Below, piece after piece: positions 1-8,049 of a stretch of 24,505 nucleotides of DNA. Numbering within the stretch: position 1 is the stretch's first letter; each line of letters opens with the position of its first letter. This stretch comes from Bacteroidia bacterium (GTDB lineage Bacteria; Bacteroidota; Bacteroidia; SpSt-205). The translations under genes were made by a program, and so were the position numbers. The stretch is from positions 1 through 24,505 of the forward strand of contig JANXCJ010000010.1 in the NCBI GenBank assembly GCA_025060275.1, given 5' to 3'. The notes below the pieces were generated by a model. That model saw nothing but the letters and a program-made list of their open reading frames with translations. It made no database searches and had not been told where the DNA came from.

Positions 1-911
1 TGGAGTTAGGCGCAACCATCTCATATGATGAGAGCAAAGAAGTATTTCATTTGGTAGCACCCCGGAGACTGAAAGGTAGATTCATTCTTTTAGAAGAGGC
101 TTCTGTAACAGGCACAGCTAATCTTCTCATGGCGGCAGCCCTTGCAGAGGGAGAAACAGAGCTTTATCATGCGGCTTGCGAGCCCTATATTCAGCAGTTA
201 GGTAGCCTGCTCCAGCGTATGGGTGCCTCAGTTCAAGGACTCGGTTCTAATCGTGTCCGCATTCAGGGGCAGGTTTCTCTGAGGGGGGCTTCACATGTGC
301 TTCTACCAGACATCATTGAAATAGGAAGCATAGTAGGCTTGGCTGTGATGACACAAAGCCCGATCCGAATAGCCAATGTACCCGTTTCTCACTTGGCACC
401 TATTTTGCACCCCTTTAATCGTCTGGGTATTGAGACTTATGTTCAAGAGGGGACGCTCGTAGTGCAGCCTCCAGCTATCTATGAGCCAAATACCCTATAC
501 AAAGGGGATATTTTGACACTTTCTGATCATACATGGCCGGGGACACCGCCGGATATGCTTAGCGTATTACTTGTAGTAGCTACCCAGTGTGAAGGACATG
601 TACTTATCCATCAAAAAATGTTTGAAAGTCGTCTATTCTTTGTGGATCGGCTTATAGAGATGGGGGCACGGGTAGTGCTTTGTGATCCGCATCGGGCATT
701 AGTGATAGGACTGGGGCGGCGCTCTAACCTTAGAGGAATTCGGATGAGTAGCCCTGATATTCGGGCAGGCATGGCTCTCCTGATTGCTGCGTTATCTGCG
801 GAAGGAGAGAGTATAATAGAACAGGCTGAGCAAATAGAACGAGGCTACGAAACCTTAGATGTACGGCTTCAGCAGCTGGGAGCACAAATATGGCGAGATT
901 CAGAAAAATAG
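1..911 (+). CDS. murA: UDP-N-acetylglucosamine 1-carboxyvinyltransferase, 5'-truncated
   Basis: MurA adds enolpyruvate from PEP to UDP-GlcNAc, the first committed cytoplasmic step of peptidoglycan precursor synthesis. The frame is open from base 3, so the gene begins outside the window. About 302 codons are present against a usual 420-435, so roughly 130 N-terminal residues, including the loop with the catalytic Cys, cannot be inspected. Recognisable MurA blocks follow in order: the L-x-G-R-F-x-L-L-E-E-A-S-V-T-G-T-A-N stretch (family: SVGATEN), A-A-C-E-P-Y-I-Q-Q-L (family: AAxEPEIxDL), M-G-A-x-V-x-G, the P-D-I-I-E-I-G segment (family: PDRIEAGT), and near the end I-R-A-G-M-A-L-L-I-A-A-L followed by I-E-R-G-Y-E. 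EPSP synthase has the same fold, but these blocks are MurA-specific. The family's R-G-G-A is I-R-A-G-M-A here, a mild divergence. upp starts 32 bases downstream. Confidence 0.93.
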   Translation, partial: ELGATISYDESKEVFHLVAPRRLKGRFILLEEASVTGTANLLMAAALAEGETELYHAACEPYIQQLGSLLQRMGASVQGLGSNRVRIQGQVSLRGASHVLLPDIIEIGSIVGLAVMTQSPIRIANVPVSHLAPILHPFNRLGIETYVQEGTLVVQPPAIYEPNTLYKGDILTLSDHTWPGTPPDMLSVLLVVATQCEGHVLIHQKMFESRLFFVDRLIEMGARVVLCDPHRALVIGLGRRSNLRGIRMSSPDIRAGMALLIAALSAEGESIIEQAEQIERGYETLDVRLQQLGAQIWRDSEK

Positions 912-943
912 GAAGCGAGATATAATCTCCTTAACTTCACTTT

Positions 944-1594
944 ATGCCAGTCAGAATTTTGAGCGACTCTCCTTCACTCTTCACACAAATACTTGCAGAG
1001 CTGCGTAATCAAAAGCTTCAGAAGGATAGGCAACGCTTCCGATGGAATCTCAAGCGGGCGGGATTTATTTTGGCTTACGAAATCAGTCGCGAGCTCTCCT
1101 ATATGCAAGCAGAGGTTACTACCCCCTTCGGGCAGGCTCTCTCGCATGTTTTAGCTGAGCCGCCCGTATTAGTTAGCATTCTTAGGGCGGGTAATGCTTT
1201 TTTAGAGGGGGCTATGGAGGCTTTTGACTTTGCAGATGTAGGATTTGTAGCGGCCTATCGCACAGAGCTTACAAATCGTGAAGTACAGGTGAAGGTAGAT
1301 TATTTAGCCGTACCTTCTCTCAAGGGTAGAATTGTTATTCTTATGGATCCGATGTTAGCCACGGGACGCAGCATTCTCCTCTCTTACGAAGCTATTCAGC
1401 TAAGGGGTCAGCCACGTCTTACCTTCATTATGGCACTGATTGCTTCTGAGCAGGGGATGAGAATGGTGCAGAGTAAGCTACCGCAAGCACATCTTTACGT
1501 AGGTGCTGTAGATAAGGAATTAACGGCTCGAGCTTACATTGTACCTGGATTAGGTGATGCAGGGGACTTGGCATATGGGAGCTTGCATAGCTGA
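944..1594 (+). CDS. upp: uracil phosphoribosyltransferase
   Basis: Converts uracil plus PRPP to UMP (pyrimidine salvage, cytoplasm). The 216-residue length is normal for the family. The PRPP-binding motif D-P-M-L-A-T-G lies at residues 135-141, and the uracil-recognition segment Y-I-V-P-G-L-G-D-A-G-D at about 198-208. An upstream R-A-G at 81-83 matches the family's ILRAG loop. The ATG at 944 gives a natural N-terminus with no Shine-Dalgarno. A degenerate promoter-like box, TAACTTCA at 932-939, sits four bases before the start; this matches the spacing of the good boxes elsewhere, but its last two bases differ from TAnnTTTG. The 3' end overlaps the start region of the next gene, so the two are probably co-transcribed. 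Confidence 0.95.
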   Translation: MPVRILSDSPSLFTQILAELRNQKLQKDRQRFRWNLKRAGFILAYEISRELSYMQAEVTTPFGQALSHVLAEPPVLVSILRAGNAFLEGAMEAFDFADVGFVAAYRTELTNREVQVKVDYLAVPSLKGRIVILMDPMLATGRSILLSYEAIQLRGQPRLTFIMALIASEQGMRMVQSKLPQAHLYVGAVDKELTARAYIVPGLGDAGDLAYGSLHS

Positions 1595-2030
1595 GGCAAG
1601 CTGGTTGGCTTACCTTTCTATTTTTCTCATGAGCGGCTTCAAGTTCATGGTAGGGGTAGGAATGAGTTTGGCAATGGGATTGGGTTTCTGGGAGCAGTTT
1701 ATAACTACTACAAGCGGAGGTATTGTAGGGGTATGGTTTTTCACCTACTTGGGAGATAGAGTCAGGGCTTGGATAGCTCGTAGGCGTAAAAGGATGACAA
1801 CCTCCACTCTCCCCTCAAGATGGGCTTATTTATGGGAAAAATATGGGCTATGGGGGGTGGCTTTTCTTACACCTCCTATTCTTAGTCCTCCCATAGGAAC
1901 GGCGATTGCGATAGCTTTTGGTAGCTCGCGCCTAAGAATTGCATGGCGCATGAGCTTATCTATGATTCTATGGGGTCTATTATTTGCTTCGGCATGGCAA
2001 AGCCTTCTCTCTCTATGGAGTCGCCTATGA
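1575..2030 (+). CDS. small multi-pass membrane protein, possible small-multidrug-export-like fold
   Basis: Unassigned inner-membrane protein of about 151 residues. It starts with a hydrophobic segment (about residues 9-30), followed by F-W-E-Q-F-I-T-T-T-S-G-G and a second hydrophobic stretch, then a very basic loop (A-R-R-R-K-R) that should face the cytoplasm. Two further hydrophobic stretches include the Pro-rich T-P-P-I-L-S-P-P-I-G-T. This pattern of a basic loop, then Y-G-x-x-G-x-A-F-x-T-P and P-x-G-T, resembles small membrane proteins in Bacteroidota sometimes linked to the small multidrug export (COG2426-like) family; I hold that only weakly. Starts are possible at GTG 1554, ATG 1557 and ATG 1575. 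I chose 1575 because it gives the shortest overlap with upp (20 bases) among starts that keep the first membrane segment. It ends 22 bases before the receptor gene. Confidence 0.6.
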   Translation: MGACIAEASWLAYLSIFLMSGFKFMVGVGMSLAMGLGFWEQFITTTSGGIVGVWFFTYLGDRVRAWIARRRKRMTTSTLPSRWAYLWEKYGLWGVAFLTPPILSPPIGTAIAIAFGSSRLRIAWRMSLSMILWGLLFASAWQSLLSLWSRL

Positions 2031-2052
2031 TACTTATAAGTATTTGCCCTGT

Positions 2053-4101
2053 ATGGTAAGGAAGGGGCTGCTCAGAGGGTTGGTATGCTTACAGGTTTTG
2101 CTTAGTCAGGAGGTTTCGGACACTATGAGAATGCTTGTATTAGACACCGTTCGTATAGAAGCTACACGTTCAAATGTCCTACTAATCGGAGAAACGAGTG
2201 TAGATAAGGTAGCCCGACTTCTATCTGCTTTACATATGGCTTATCGGGGCGTTCCATTTGCTCAGGAGGTGGTATATCAGGGTTTTCTACCTCACCAGAC
2301 CCAGATTACTATAGAAGGCATGCGTCTTCTGCCTGCTTGCGTAGATAAAATGGATCCTGTAATCAGTTACATAGAAGGTCCTATAATAGAAGGAGCTGAT
2401 TGGGAGGGCAAACAAAATTGGGGAGTCATGCCCACGCTCTCTGTAGGGCTTCTCTCTGTTGAGGGCTCTCCGGGAGGGCAGGCTTACCTTCTCGGTGGAG
2501 ATAACTATCATCGGTTATTTGCTAATGTGCAGCATCGGCAAAAGGGAGAAAGATTTAGCTTTGTCTCTGCCCTCACTTATAGATTAGGCTCGTACTATCG
2601 TACTGGAAAGAACCTAATCCTTTGTGGTGACGCTCCTTCTTTAGCCTGGGCAAGGGATACTATCCTATCTGTGCCCTCTTACACTCGTCTGAATGCCTTT
2701 GGGCGCCTCTCCTACAAAATAAATGCGGCTCAAAGACTGGAGGTAGCCTATCTTAGCGATCTGCTTAACAATATGAGCTATCCTGCACTCATTATGGACA
2801 CTGAGCACCAAACCATGCACCTTGTGAGCGTGCGCCATGTATGGAGGAATATTTCGGATATAAGATTATATGCAAATACCCTCTATCACTTCATGACTGA
2901 TGAGGGGCGACCACAAGAGGAGATTCGCAATCGTATAGTCATGCCCAACATGTACATGCCTATGAAGGGTATTACTCGTACAATCGGGGCAAGCTGGAAT
3001 ATGCGCTGGTGGCAAAAAGGAAGCTGGCAACTTAGCCAACATACTGAATATACCAATAGCAGTGCTTATGCCTTTATGAACATGGAGCCCTTAGACCGGG
3101 GCGTCCCTATGAGCCTGGCAAACTTGGCTGATGTGCGATTTTCTCAAGGAGGTGTCACGTTGTCTGCTACCTTCAGATCAAAGGGATGGTATATCCAAGG
3201 AAGGAGTGGCATGAGTGTTTTTCTGTATAACATAGGAGATAGCTTAGAATTCCTTCCTCTCAGGCTCTATCAAGATTTGGAGGTGGGGGGAAGCAACCCA
3301 AGGAGAGATTTTGTGGTGTATCAAGTGGGACTAACGAGTAGCTGGGAGAGGAGGGGGCATAAGGTTTCTCTCTCCTTCTCTCAGGGTACTCGGCCTCCTA
3401 CGCATATGGAGCTCTACGGGTATTACCTGTATGTGCCGATGGATAATAGTATCTGGATGGGAAATTCCCTTCTTAAGCCAGAGGGGATGTGGAGAGGGGA
3501 ATTTGGATATGAATATACCTCTAATAAGGCACAGCTCCAAGTGAGCTTCTTCTCTAACTACCTTAGAGATTACATTGCTCCGGTGACTTTTTTAGCAGCA
3601 TACGCGCCAGGAAATGCCACTCCCCAGCAGTGGCGCATTCTCAAAAACACAGGAGAAGCCTTTACAGGTGGGATTGCCCTGCAGGGGAGTTTACAGGTTC
3701 TATCATTCCTGCTACTGGAGGGGTGGGGAGGCTACACTTATGGTTGGCATATAACGCTTATGGAACCGCTTCCCTGGATATATCCGCTGTATGGAAGGCT
3801 TCGAATGACCTCTGCTTACAAAAGCCACCGCCTCAGTATAGAAGTGTATGGAGCCAATTCTCAGCGCCATCTTTCCCGAACTATTTACATAGAAGACTAT
3901 ACGCCGGCATACGTACTCTTTCACCTACGCTATGGCTATTTATTAGCTCAATTAACTCGGCAAGATAAGGACAGGATTAGGCTTACGCTCATGCTTAGCA
4001 TAGAAAACCTCCTAAATACTTACGGCTGGGATCATCTGAGTGTGGGGAATATGCCCTTCTTAGGTAGGGTGCTGCGTGGAGGCTTATCGTTAAGCTGGTG
4101 A
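2053..4101 (+). CDS. TonB-dependent outer-membrane receptor, probably copper-type (OprC/NosA-like)
   Basis: Outer-membrane receptor of 682 residues that should import a substrate using TonB energy. ATG 2053 gives a basic-hydrophobic signal peptide ending near L-L-S-Q; the frame is open from 1984, but that start would overlap the previous gene and spoil the signal. A short plug follows (about residues 35-150) that begins V-R-I-E-A-T-R-S and contains I-E-G-M-R. The remainder is a beta-barrel ending in Trp, the usual outer-membrane insertion signal. Residues 96-102 read C-V-D-K-M-D-P, followed by S-Y. As I recall, the OprC/NosA copper receptors carry C-P-N-x-M-D-P...S-Y there, and Cys and Met bind copper. 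The barrel is rich in Met: 297, 300, 302, 304; 342, 344, 353; 452, 463, 469. The receptor class is secure. Copper as substrate is inference. There is no N-terminal carboxypeptidase-like domain of the SusC type. Confidence 0.85.
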   Translation: MVRKGLLRGLVCLQVLLSQEVSDTMRMLVLDTVRIEATRSNVLLIGETSVDKVARLLSALHMAYRGVPFAQEVVYQGFLPHQTQITIEGMRLLPACVDKMDPVISYIEGPIIEGADWEGKQNWGVMPTLSVGLLSVEGSPGGQAYLLGGDNYHRLFANVQHRQKGERFSFVSALTYRLGSYYRTGKNLILCGDAPSLAWARDTILSVPSYTRLNAFGRLSYKINAAQRLEVAYLSDLLNNMSYPALIMDTEHQTMHLVSVRHVWRNISDIRLYANTLYHFMTDEGRPQEEIRNRIVMPNMYMPMKGITRTIGASWNMRWWQKGSWQLSQHTEYTNSSAYAFMNMEPLDRGVPMSLANLADVRFSQGGVTLSATFRSKGWYIQGRSGMSVFLYNIGDSLEFLPLRLYQDLEVGGSNPRRDFVVYQVGLTSSWERRGHKVSLSFSQGTRPPTHMELYGYYLYVPMDNSIWMGNSLLKPEGMWRGEFGYEYTSNKAQLQVSFFSNYLRDYIAPVTFLAAYAPGNATPQQWRILKNTGEAFTGGIALQGSLQVLSFLLLEGWGGYTYGWHITLMEPLPWIYPLYGRLRMTSAYKSHRLSIEVYGANSQRHLSRTIYIEDYTPAYVLFHLRYGYLLAQLTRQDKDRIRLTLMLSIENLLNTYGWDHLSVGNMPFLGRVLRGGLSLSW

Positions 4102-4149
4102 GGGAGCATTAATGTTTCTATGTAGCTTACACAGAATTCACGAGGAGAG

Positions 4150-5331
4150 ATGTATAGGCAGCTTTTTGTAATTCCGAGACGCACTAAGGACGAAGAGTGG
4201 ATTTATTTCTGTGGGCACTCCTTAGGAGCTCAGCCTAAGGCTGCTCATAGTTATGTGCGGAGGGTCATGGAAGAGTGGGGATGGGAAGGAGTAAATGGAT
4301 ATTTCTCTGACAGGGCTCGCTGGGTGGATTATGCGGATAGATTGCGCTCTAAGTTGGCGCCGCTTCTCGGAGCACCTACAGAAGGCATCGTAATAGCAAA
4401 TACGCTTACTACCAATCTTCACCTTTTGCTATACAGCTTCTACCGCCCTACACCGGATAGGTATATTATTCTGACAGAGAAGCAGCTATTTCCCTCAGAT
4501 AGATATGCTTTGCAGAGCTGGGCGGAGTATCATGGGTATCCGCAGGCTGTTCATGAGCTACCCTCTCTTATCCCTACTACGGAGGAGGTAGTTCATTACG
4601 TTTATCAAATAGGAGAGAAGTTAGCAGGGTTGTGGATGAGTGGGGTTCATTATCTCACGGGTCAATACTTTGATATAGCTTCTATCACTGAGGCGGTACA
4701 TGAAGTAGGAGGGTGGGCGGGCTGGGACTTAGCTCATGCAGTGGGGAATGTACCGCTTGCCTTAGGAGAGTGGGGGGTGGACTGCGCCGTATGGTGTAGT
4801 TATAAGTATCTCAATGCAGGACCTGGGGCAGTCGGTGGATTATACATTAGTCCTGAGCACTTCAGTAAAGTGCCTCTCATGGCAGGATGGTGGGGTAACC
4901 GATTAGAAACTCGCTTCTTGATGAGACCTTCTTTTGACCCTTGGGCAGATGCGCGAGCATGGATGCATAGCAACCCCTCCCCCTTTTCTTTGGCTATCTT
5001 AGAAGCCAGTCTGGACATCTTTGCTCTTTTGGCATTGGAAGAGTATTATGTATCAGTGCAGGAAATTCACGGCCTCTTACGCAGAGGATTAGAGGAGATT
5101 CCATATGTGGAAGTCCTCACACCGAGGGATTCGCACGGTGCGCAGGTATCTTTTCGTCTAAAGGTTGAGAGTCCTCGCCAAGCCTTTGAATACCTTCTTC
5201 GGCAGGGCTTTTTTGTGGACTGGCGGGAGCCTGATATTATTCGGGCAGCCCCTGTAGCTTTGTATAACCTACCCCATGAAGTGGAATTATTTGTGCAGGT
5301 GCTTGCTCACCTACCTATGGCTCTGGCTTGA
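4150..5331 (+). CDS. kynU: kynureninase
   Basis: PLP enzyme of tryptophan breakdown: cleaves kynurenine to anthranilate plus alanine, or 3-hydroxykynurenine to 3-hydroxyanthranilate on the way to quinolinate and NAD. Family landmarks are F-C-G-H-S-L-G (20-26), F-P-S-D (114-117), D193 and H196 in W-D-L-A-H-A, the PLP lysine K219 in C-S-Y-K-Y-L-N-A-G-P-G, S274-N275-P, and D-W-R-E-P near the C-terminus. At 393 residues it is shorter than the usual 410-425: only about 20 residues precede the FCGHSLG block, and an in-frame stop at 4123-4125 limits any upstream start. G-W-W-G-N (246-250) replaces the usual G-W-W-G-H. A purine-rich AGGAG (4143-4147) lies only two bases before the ATG. It overlaps the next gene by 56 bases. 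TDO, an earlier step of the same pathway, is at 18092. Confidence 0.93.
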   Translation: MYRQLFVIPRRTKDEEWIYFCGHSLGAQPKAAHSYVRRVMEEWGWEGVNGYFSDRARWVDYADRLRSKLAPLLGAPTEGIVIANTLTTNLHLLLYSFYRPTPDRYIILTEKQLFPSDRYALQSWAEYHGYPQAVHELPSLIPTTEEVVHYVYQIGEKLAGLWMSGVHYLTGQYFDIASITEAVHEVGGWAGWDLAHAVGNVPLALGEWGVDCAVWCSYKYLNAGPGAVGGLYISPEHFSKVPLMAGWWGNRLETRFLMRPSFDPWADARAWMHSNPSPFSLAILEASLDIFALLALEEYYVSVQEIHGLLRRGLEEIPYVEVLTPRDSHGAQVSFRLKVESPRQAFEYLLRQGFFVDWREPDIIRAAPVALYNLPHEVELFVQVLAHLPMALA

Positions 5332-7063
5332 ACTTTCCTCCATGCAAGCTGCCTCCCCTATTTCCTATCGTATAAGCTGGGAGCCCTCTCTAAGATATAC
5401 TTACATCGTAGAGATAGTTCTTACCCCCTCCAAAGGAAAGTATACTGATATAGCTCTGCCTGCTTGGCGCCCAGGGCGGTATGTTTTGCAGAATTATGCT
5501 GCGGCCGTGTCTCATTTCAGCGCTTGGGATGCTAAGGGGGTGCCTCTTTCTTGGCGGAAGGTTACCAAAGATACCTGGCGCATTCAGAATCCGGCTAAGG
5601 GTTCTTTGCGGATATCCTACCGGTTTTACGCTCGTCAGTTAGATGCAGGCTCCAGTTATATCAACGAAGAACTGGTGTATATAAATCCTATAAACCTACT
5701 CATGTATGCGGTAGGGCGTTTAGAGGAGGCCTGTGAGCTGGTGCTACCGAAGCTGCCCCTAAATTGGAAGGTAGCTACGGCTTTACCCCAAATAGCGCAT
5801 GGGCATTTTAGGGCGCGAGATTATCATGAGTTAGTGGACTGCCCCTTGGTAGCTGCCCCCGTTCTACGTCAAGAGACTATAACCTGCGATGGAGTGAAAT
5901 TATATGTACATTTCTGGGGAGAAGTAGGAGCAAAAAGTCTAACAGGCTTTCTTTCTGACCTGTGTAGAATCGTACAAGTTCAGAAGCGTATTTGGGGGGG
6001 CAAGCTGCCTCTGAAAGAATATCATTTCATCTATCTCCTTGTTCCTTTCTCTATCAGGCATGCGGTGGAACATGAGAATTGTGCAATGTTTGTTTTGCCC
6101 CAGGAGGGAGCCAATTCAGAGGAGTCCCTCAAGAGTTTCTTAGGGATTTCGGCTCATGAATTTTTCCATGTGTGGAATGTAAAGCGCCTTCGCCCAGCCG
6201 CTCTCTGGCCCTACCGCTATGATAAGGAGTATTATACCAGCTTACATTGGCTGACGGAGGGAGTTACAGACTACTACACCTCTTTGACACTTCTCCGAGC
6301 CGGCATACTGTCCGTAGAGGAATTCTGGCGTAGGTTGAGTTTAGAACTTTCTCAAATAGAGAATAGTTTTGCTTATCGTCTTTTCTCTCCAGCAGAGCTT
6401 AGTATAGATAGTTGGCTCAGCACATCCATTTATAGACCCCCTCACTTTCAGGGCTCTTTTTATGCAGCGGGTAAGCGCGTAGGCTTTCTTTTGGATATGG
6501 TTTTGCGTCGGGAGACGAAGGGTAAAGTATGCCTAGACTCTCTTTTACAATACCTTTATGAACTCTATTATGAGCGGGGACGGGGTATTCCTGAGGATGG
6601 AGTAGAAAAAGCAGCCATTCAGTTAGGCGGTCCTTTTCTGAAAAAATTCTTTGCTGACTATGTATGGGGGCGTGAAGCACCTCCCTACGAGGAGCTTCTG
6701 GCAGGCTTGCCCTTAGAGGTGCGGTGTGAGCAGAAACCTTTTCCGGATTGGGGGAAATTAGGGCTTGTTCGTTTGCGCTCTGAGGGGGAAGGCCTCCGTG
6801 TAGAAGAGCTTGTACCAGGTAGTCTTGCAGAAAAGGTCGGCATAGAAGTGGGAGATATTCTTCTAACCCTAAATGAACAGAATGTAAAGCAGATAGACTC
6901 TACTTTCTGGAGCTCCTTGGTAGCCGGTCAAGAGTTTATCTTGGGCTGGAATAGGCAAGGTTTTCCGATGGAAGGGCATGTGTATTTCTCTTCGCAGGAT
7001 GAAGTTTTTCGCACAGAGATATACCTGTTTCCTACGGACAGGCGCTTCCTTTTAGAATATTGA
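5276..7063 (+). CDS. secreted M61-family metallopeptidase with PDZ domain
   Basis: Zinc peptidase of the M61 (glycyl aminopeptidase-like) family, 595 residues. The zinc site is H294-E-F-F-H298 followed by V-W-N-V-K-R-L-R-P, a hallmark of M61, with the third ligand E328 in L-T-E-G-V-T-D-Y-Y. The N-terminal beta-domain has P-A-W-R-P-G-R-Y, also typical. A PDZ domain spans about residues 492-570 (V-P-G-S-L-A-E-K-V-G-I-E-V-G-D). The start at 5276 gives a plausible signal peptide (M-K-W-N-Y-L-C-R-C-L-L-T-Y-L-W-L-W-L), so I keep it despite the 56-base overlap with kynU; in-frame ATG 5342 would remove the signal. It should act in the periplasm or at the cell surface. There is no type IX sorting tail. 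The overlap suggests co-transcription with kynU, though no functional link is evident. Confidence 0.9.
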   Translation: MKWNYLCRCLLTYLWLWLELSSMQAASPISYRISWEPSLRYTYIVEIVLTPSKGKYTDIALPAWRPGRYVLQNYAAAVSHFSAWDAKGVPLSWRKVTKDTWRIQNPAKGSLRISYRFYARQLDAGSSYINEELVYINPINLLMYAVGRLEEACELVLPKLPLNWKVATALPQIAHGHFRARDYHELVDCPLVAAPVLRQETITCDGVKLYVHFWGEVGAKSLTGFLSDLCRIVQVQKRIWGGKLPLKEYHFIYLLVPFSIRHAVEHENCAMFVLPQEGANSEESLKSFLGISAHEFFHVWNVKRLRPAALWPYRYDKEYYTSLHWLTEGVTDYYTSLTLLRAGILSVEEFWRRLSLELSQIENSFAYRLFSPAELSIDSWLSTSIYRPPHFQGSFYAAGKRVGFLLDMVLRRETKGKVCLDSLLQYLYELYYERGRGIPEDGVEKAAIQLGGPFLKKFFADYVWGREAPPYEELLAGLPLEVRCEQKPFPDWGKLGLVRLRSEGEGLRVEELVPGSLAEKVGIEVGDILLTLNEQNVKQIDSTFWSSLVAGQEFILGWNRQGFPMEGHVYFSSQDEVFRTEIYLFPTDRRFLLEY

Positions 7064-7072
7064 AGAGCCTTT

Positions 7073-7080
7073 TACCTTTG
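7073..7080 (+). promoter_or_regulatory. TAnnTTTG -7 box for mdh
   Basis: TACCTTTG is an exact match to the Bacteroidota -7 consensus and ends four bases before the mdh ATG at 7085. In this class transcription begins about four bases after the box, so the transcript should start at or within a base or two of the start codon (leaderless). I see no convincing TTTG -33 element at the expected spacing. Confidence 0.7.
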
Positions 7081-7084
7081 TGTT

Positions 7085-8011
7085 ATGCCAAAGGTTTCCA
7101 TCATTGGGGCGGGGAATGTCGGGGCTACAGTAGCCGAGGTAGTCGCTCATGCAGGGTACTGTCATGAGATAGTTCTCTTAGATATAAAGCCAGGCTTAGC
7201 AGAAGGTAAGGCTTTAGATATAGCGCACAGCGCCCCTATTTTGGGCTTTGACACACTAGTACGAGGGGTAACAAATGATTATAAAGCCATAGCGGACTCT
7301 GATGTAGTGGTAGTTACATCAGGGCGCCCTCGTAGTCCTGGCATGAGCCGAGATGACCTTATACATGTAAATGCAGATATCATAAAATCTGTCATGGAGC
7401 CTGCAGTGTTCTATGCTCCTAATGCTATCTTTATCATCGTTACTAATCCGCTGGATACGATGGTATACTATGCCTACAAGCTCTCTAAGCTACCTTCTCA
7501 GCGGGTAATAGGGATGGCGGGGGTGCTGGATACGGCTCGTTATCGCTACTTTTTGGCCCAGGCTTTGAATGCTTCTGTTCAGGATATTGAGGCTATGCTG
7601 CTGGGAGGGCATGGGGATACTATGGTACCTCTACCACGCTATACTACTATCAGCGGGATACCTGTGGTGAATCTCCTCTCTGAAGACAAGATGAAGGAAA
7701 TAATAGAACGCACAAAATTCGGAGGGGGTGAGATTACCAAACTCATAGGTACTTCTGCTTGGTATGCACCAGGAGCTGCCGTAGCCCAAATGGTCGCCTC
7801 TATTCTTTTAGATCAGAAACGAATACTTCCGTGTAGCGTTTACCTGCAGGGTCAATACGACCTTCATGATATTTATATAGGTGTGCCAGCTAAGTTGGGG
7901 CGAAATGGCGTGGAAGAAATCATCCAGTTGGCACTCAATGAAGAAGAAAAGAAACTTCTGTATGCCTCCGCAGAGGCAGTAAGAGCTATGAACGCAGTGC
8001 TCAAATTCTAA
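7085..8011 (+). CDS. mdh: malate dehydrogenase, LDH-like type
   Basis: Cytoplasmic NAD-dependent oxidation of malate to oxaloacetate in the TCA cycle; 308 residues, normal for the LDH-like MDH type found in many Bacteroidota and Chlorobi. The dinucleotide site is G8-A-G-N-V-G13, and D33 at the end of the second strand favours NAD over NADP. The substrate loop reads R83-S-P-G-M-S-R89; Arg at the first position marks malate rather than lactate specificity (LDH has Gln). N121 lies in V-T-N-P-L-D, the substrate Arg is R152 and the catalytic His is H176 in G-G-H-G-D. It has its own promoter box, and the previous gene ends 21 bases upstream. The following peptidase gene starts 38 bases downstream and may be separate. 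Confidence 0.96.
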   Translation: MPKVSIIGAGNVGATVAEVVAHAGYCHEIVLLDIKPGLAEGKALDIAHSAPILGFDTLVRGVTNDYKAIADSDVVVVTSGRPRSPGMSRDDLIHVNADIIKSVMEPAVFYAPNAIFIIVTNPLDTMVYYAYKLSKLPSQRVIGMAGVLDTARYRYFLAQALNASVQDIEAMLLGGHGDTMVPLPRYTTISGIPVVNLLSEDKMKEIIERTKFGGGEITKLIGTSAWYAPGAAVAQMVASILLDQKRILPCSVYLQGQYDLHDIYIGVPAKLGRNGVEEIIQLALNEEEKKLLYASAEAVRAMNAVLKF

Positions 8012-8049
8012 GGGAAAGAGGCTATTTATGTGTTTATCTCAATAGAGTC

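Noticed and set aside
2041..2046. TATTTG six bases before the receptor start as a -7 promoter box.
   Set aside because: The two spacer bases of TAnnTTTG are absent, so it does not fit the consensus; the gene may be read from upstream.
3630..3968. A 112-codon plus-strand frame inside the TonB-dependent receptor gene.
   Set aside because: The receptor frame runs through to a C-terminal Trp with barrel-strand pattern; the alternative reading has no recognisable motif.
4142..4149. Strong Shine-Dalgarno for kynU.
   Set aside because: AGGAG is only two bases from the ATG, too close for normal pairing, and other starts in the window lack such sites; it is probably incidental.
7085..8011. Lactate dehydrogenase instead of malate dehydrogenase.
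   Set aside because: Position 83 in the specificity loop is Arg, the malate/oxaloacetate determinant; LDH carries Gln there.
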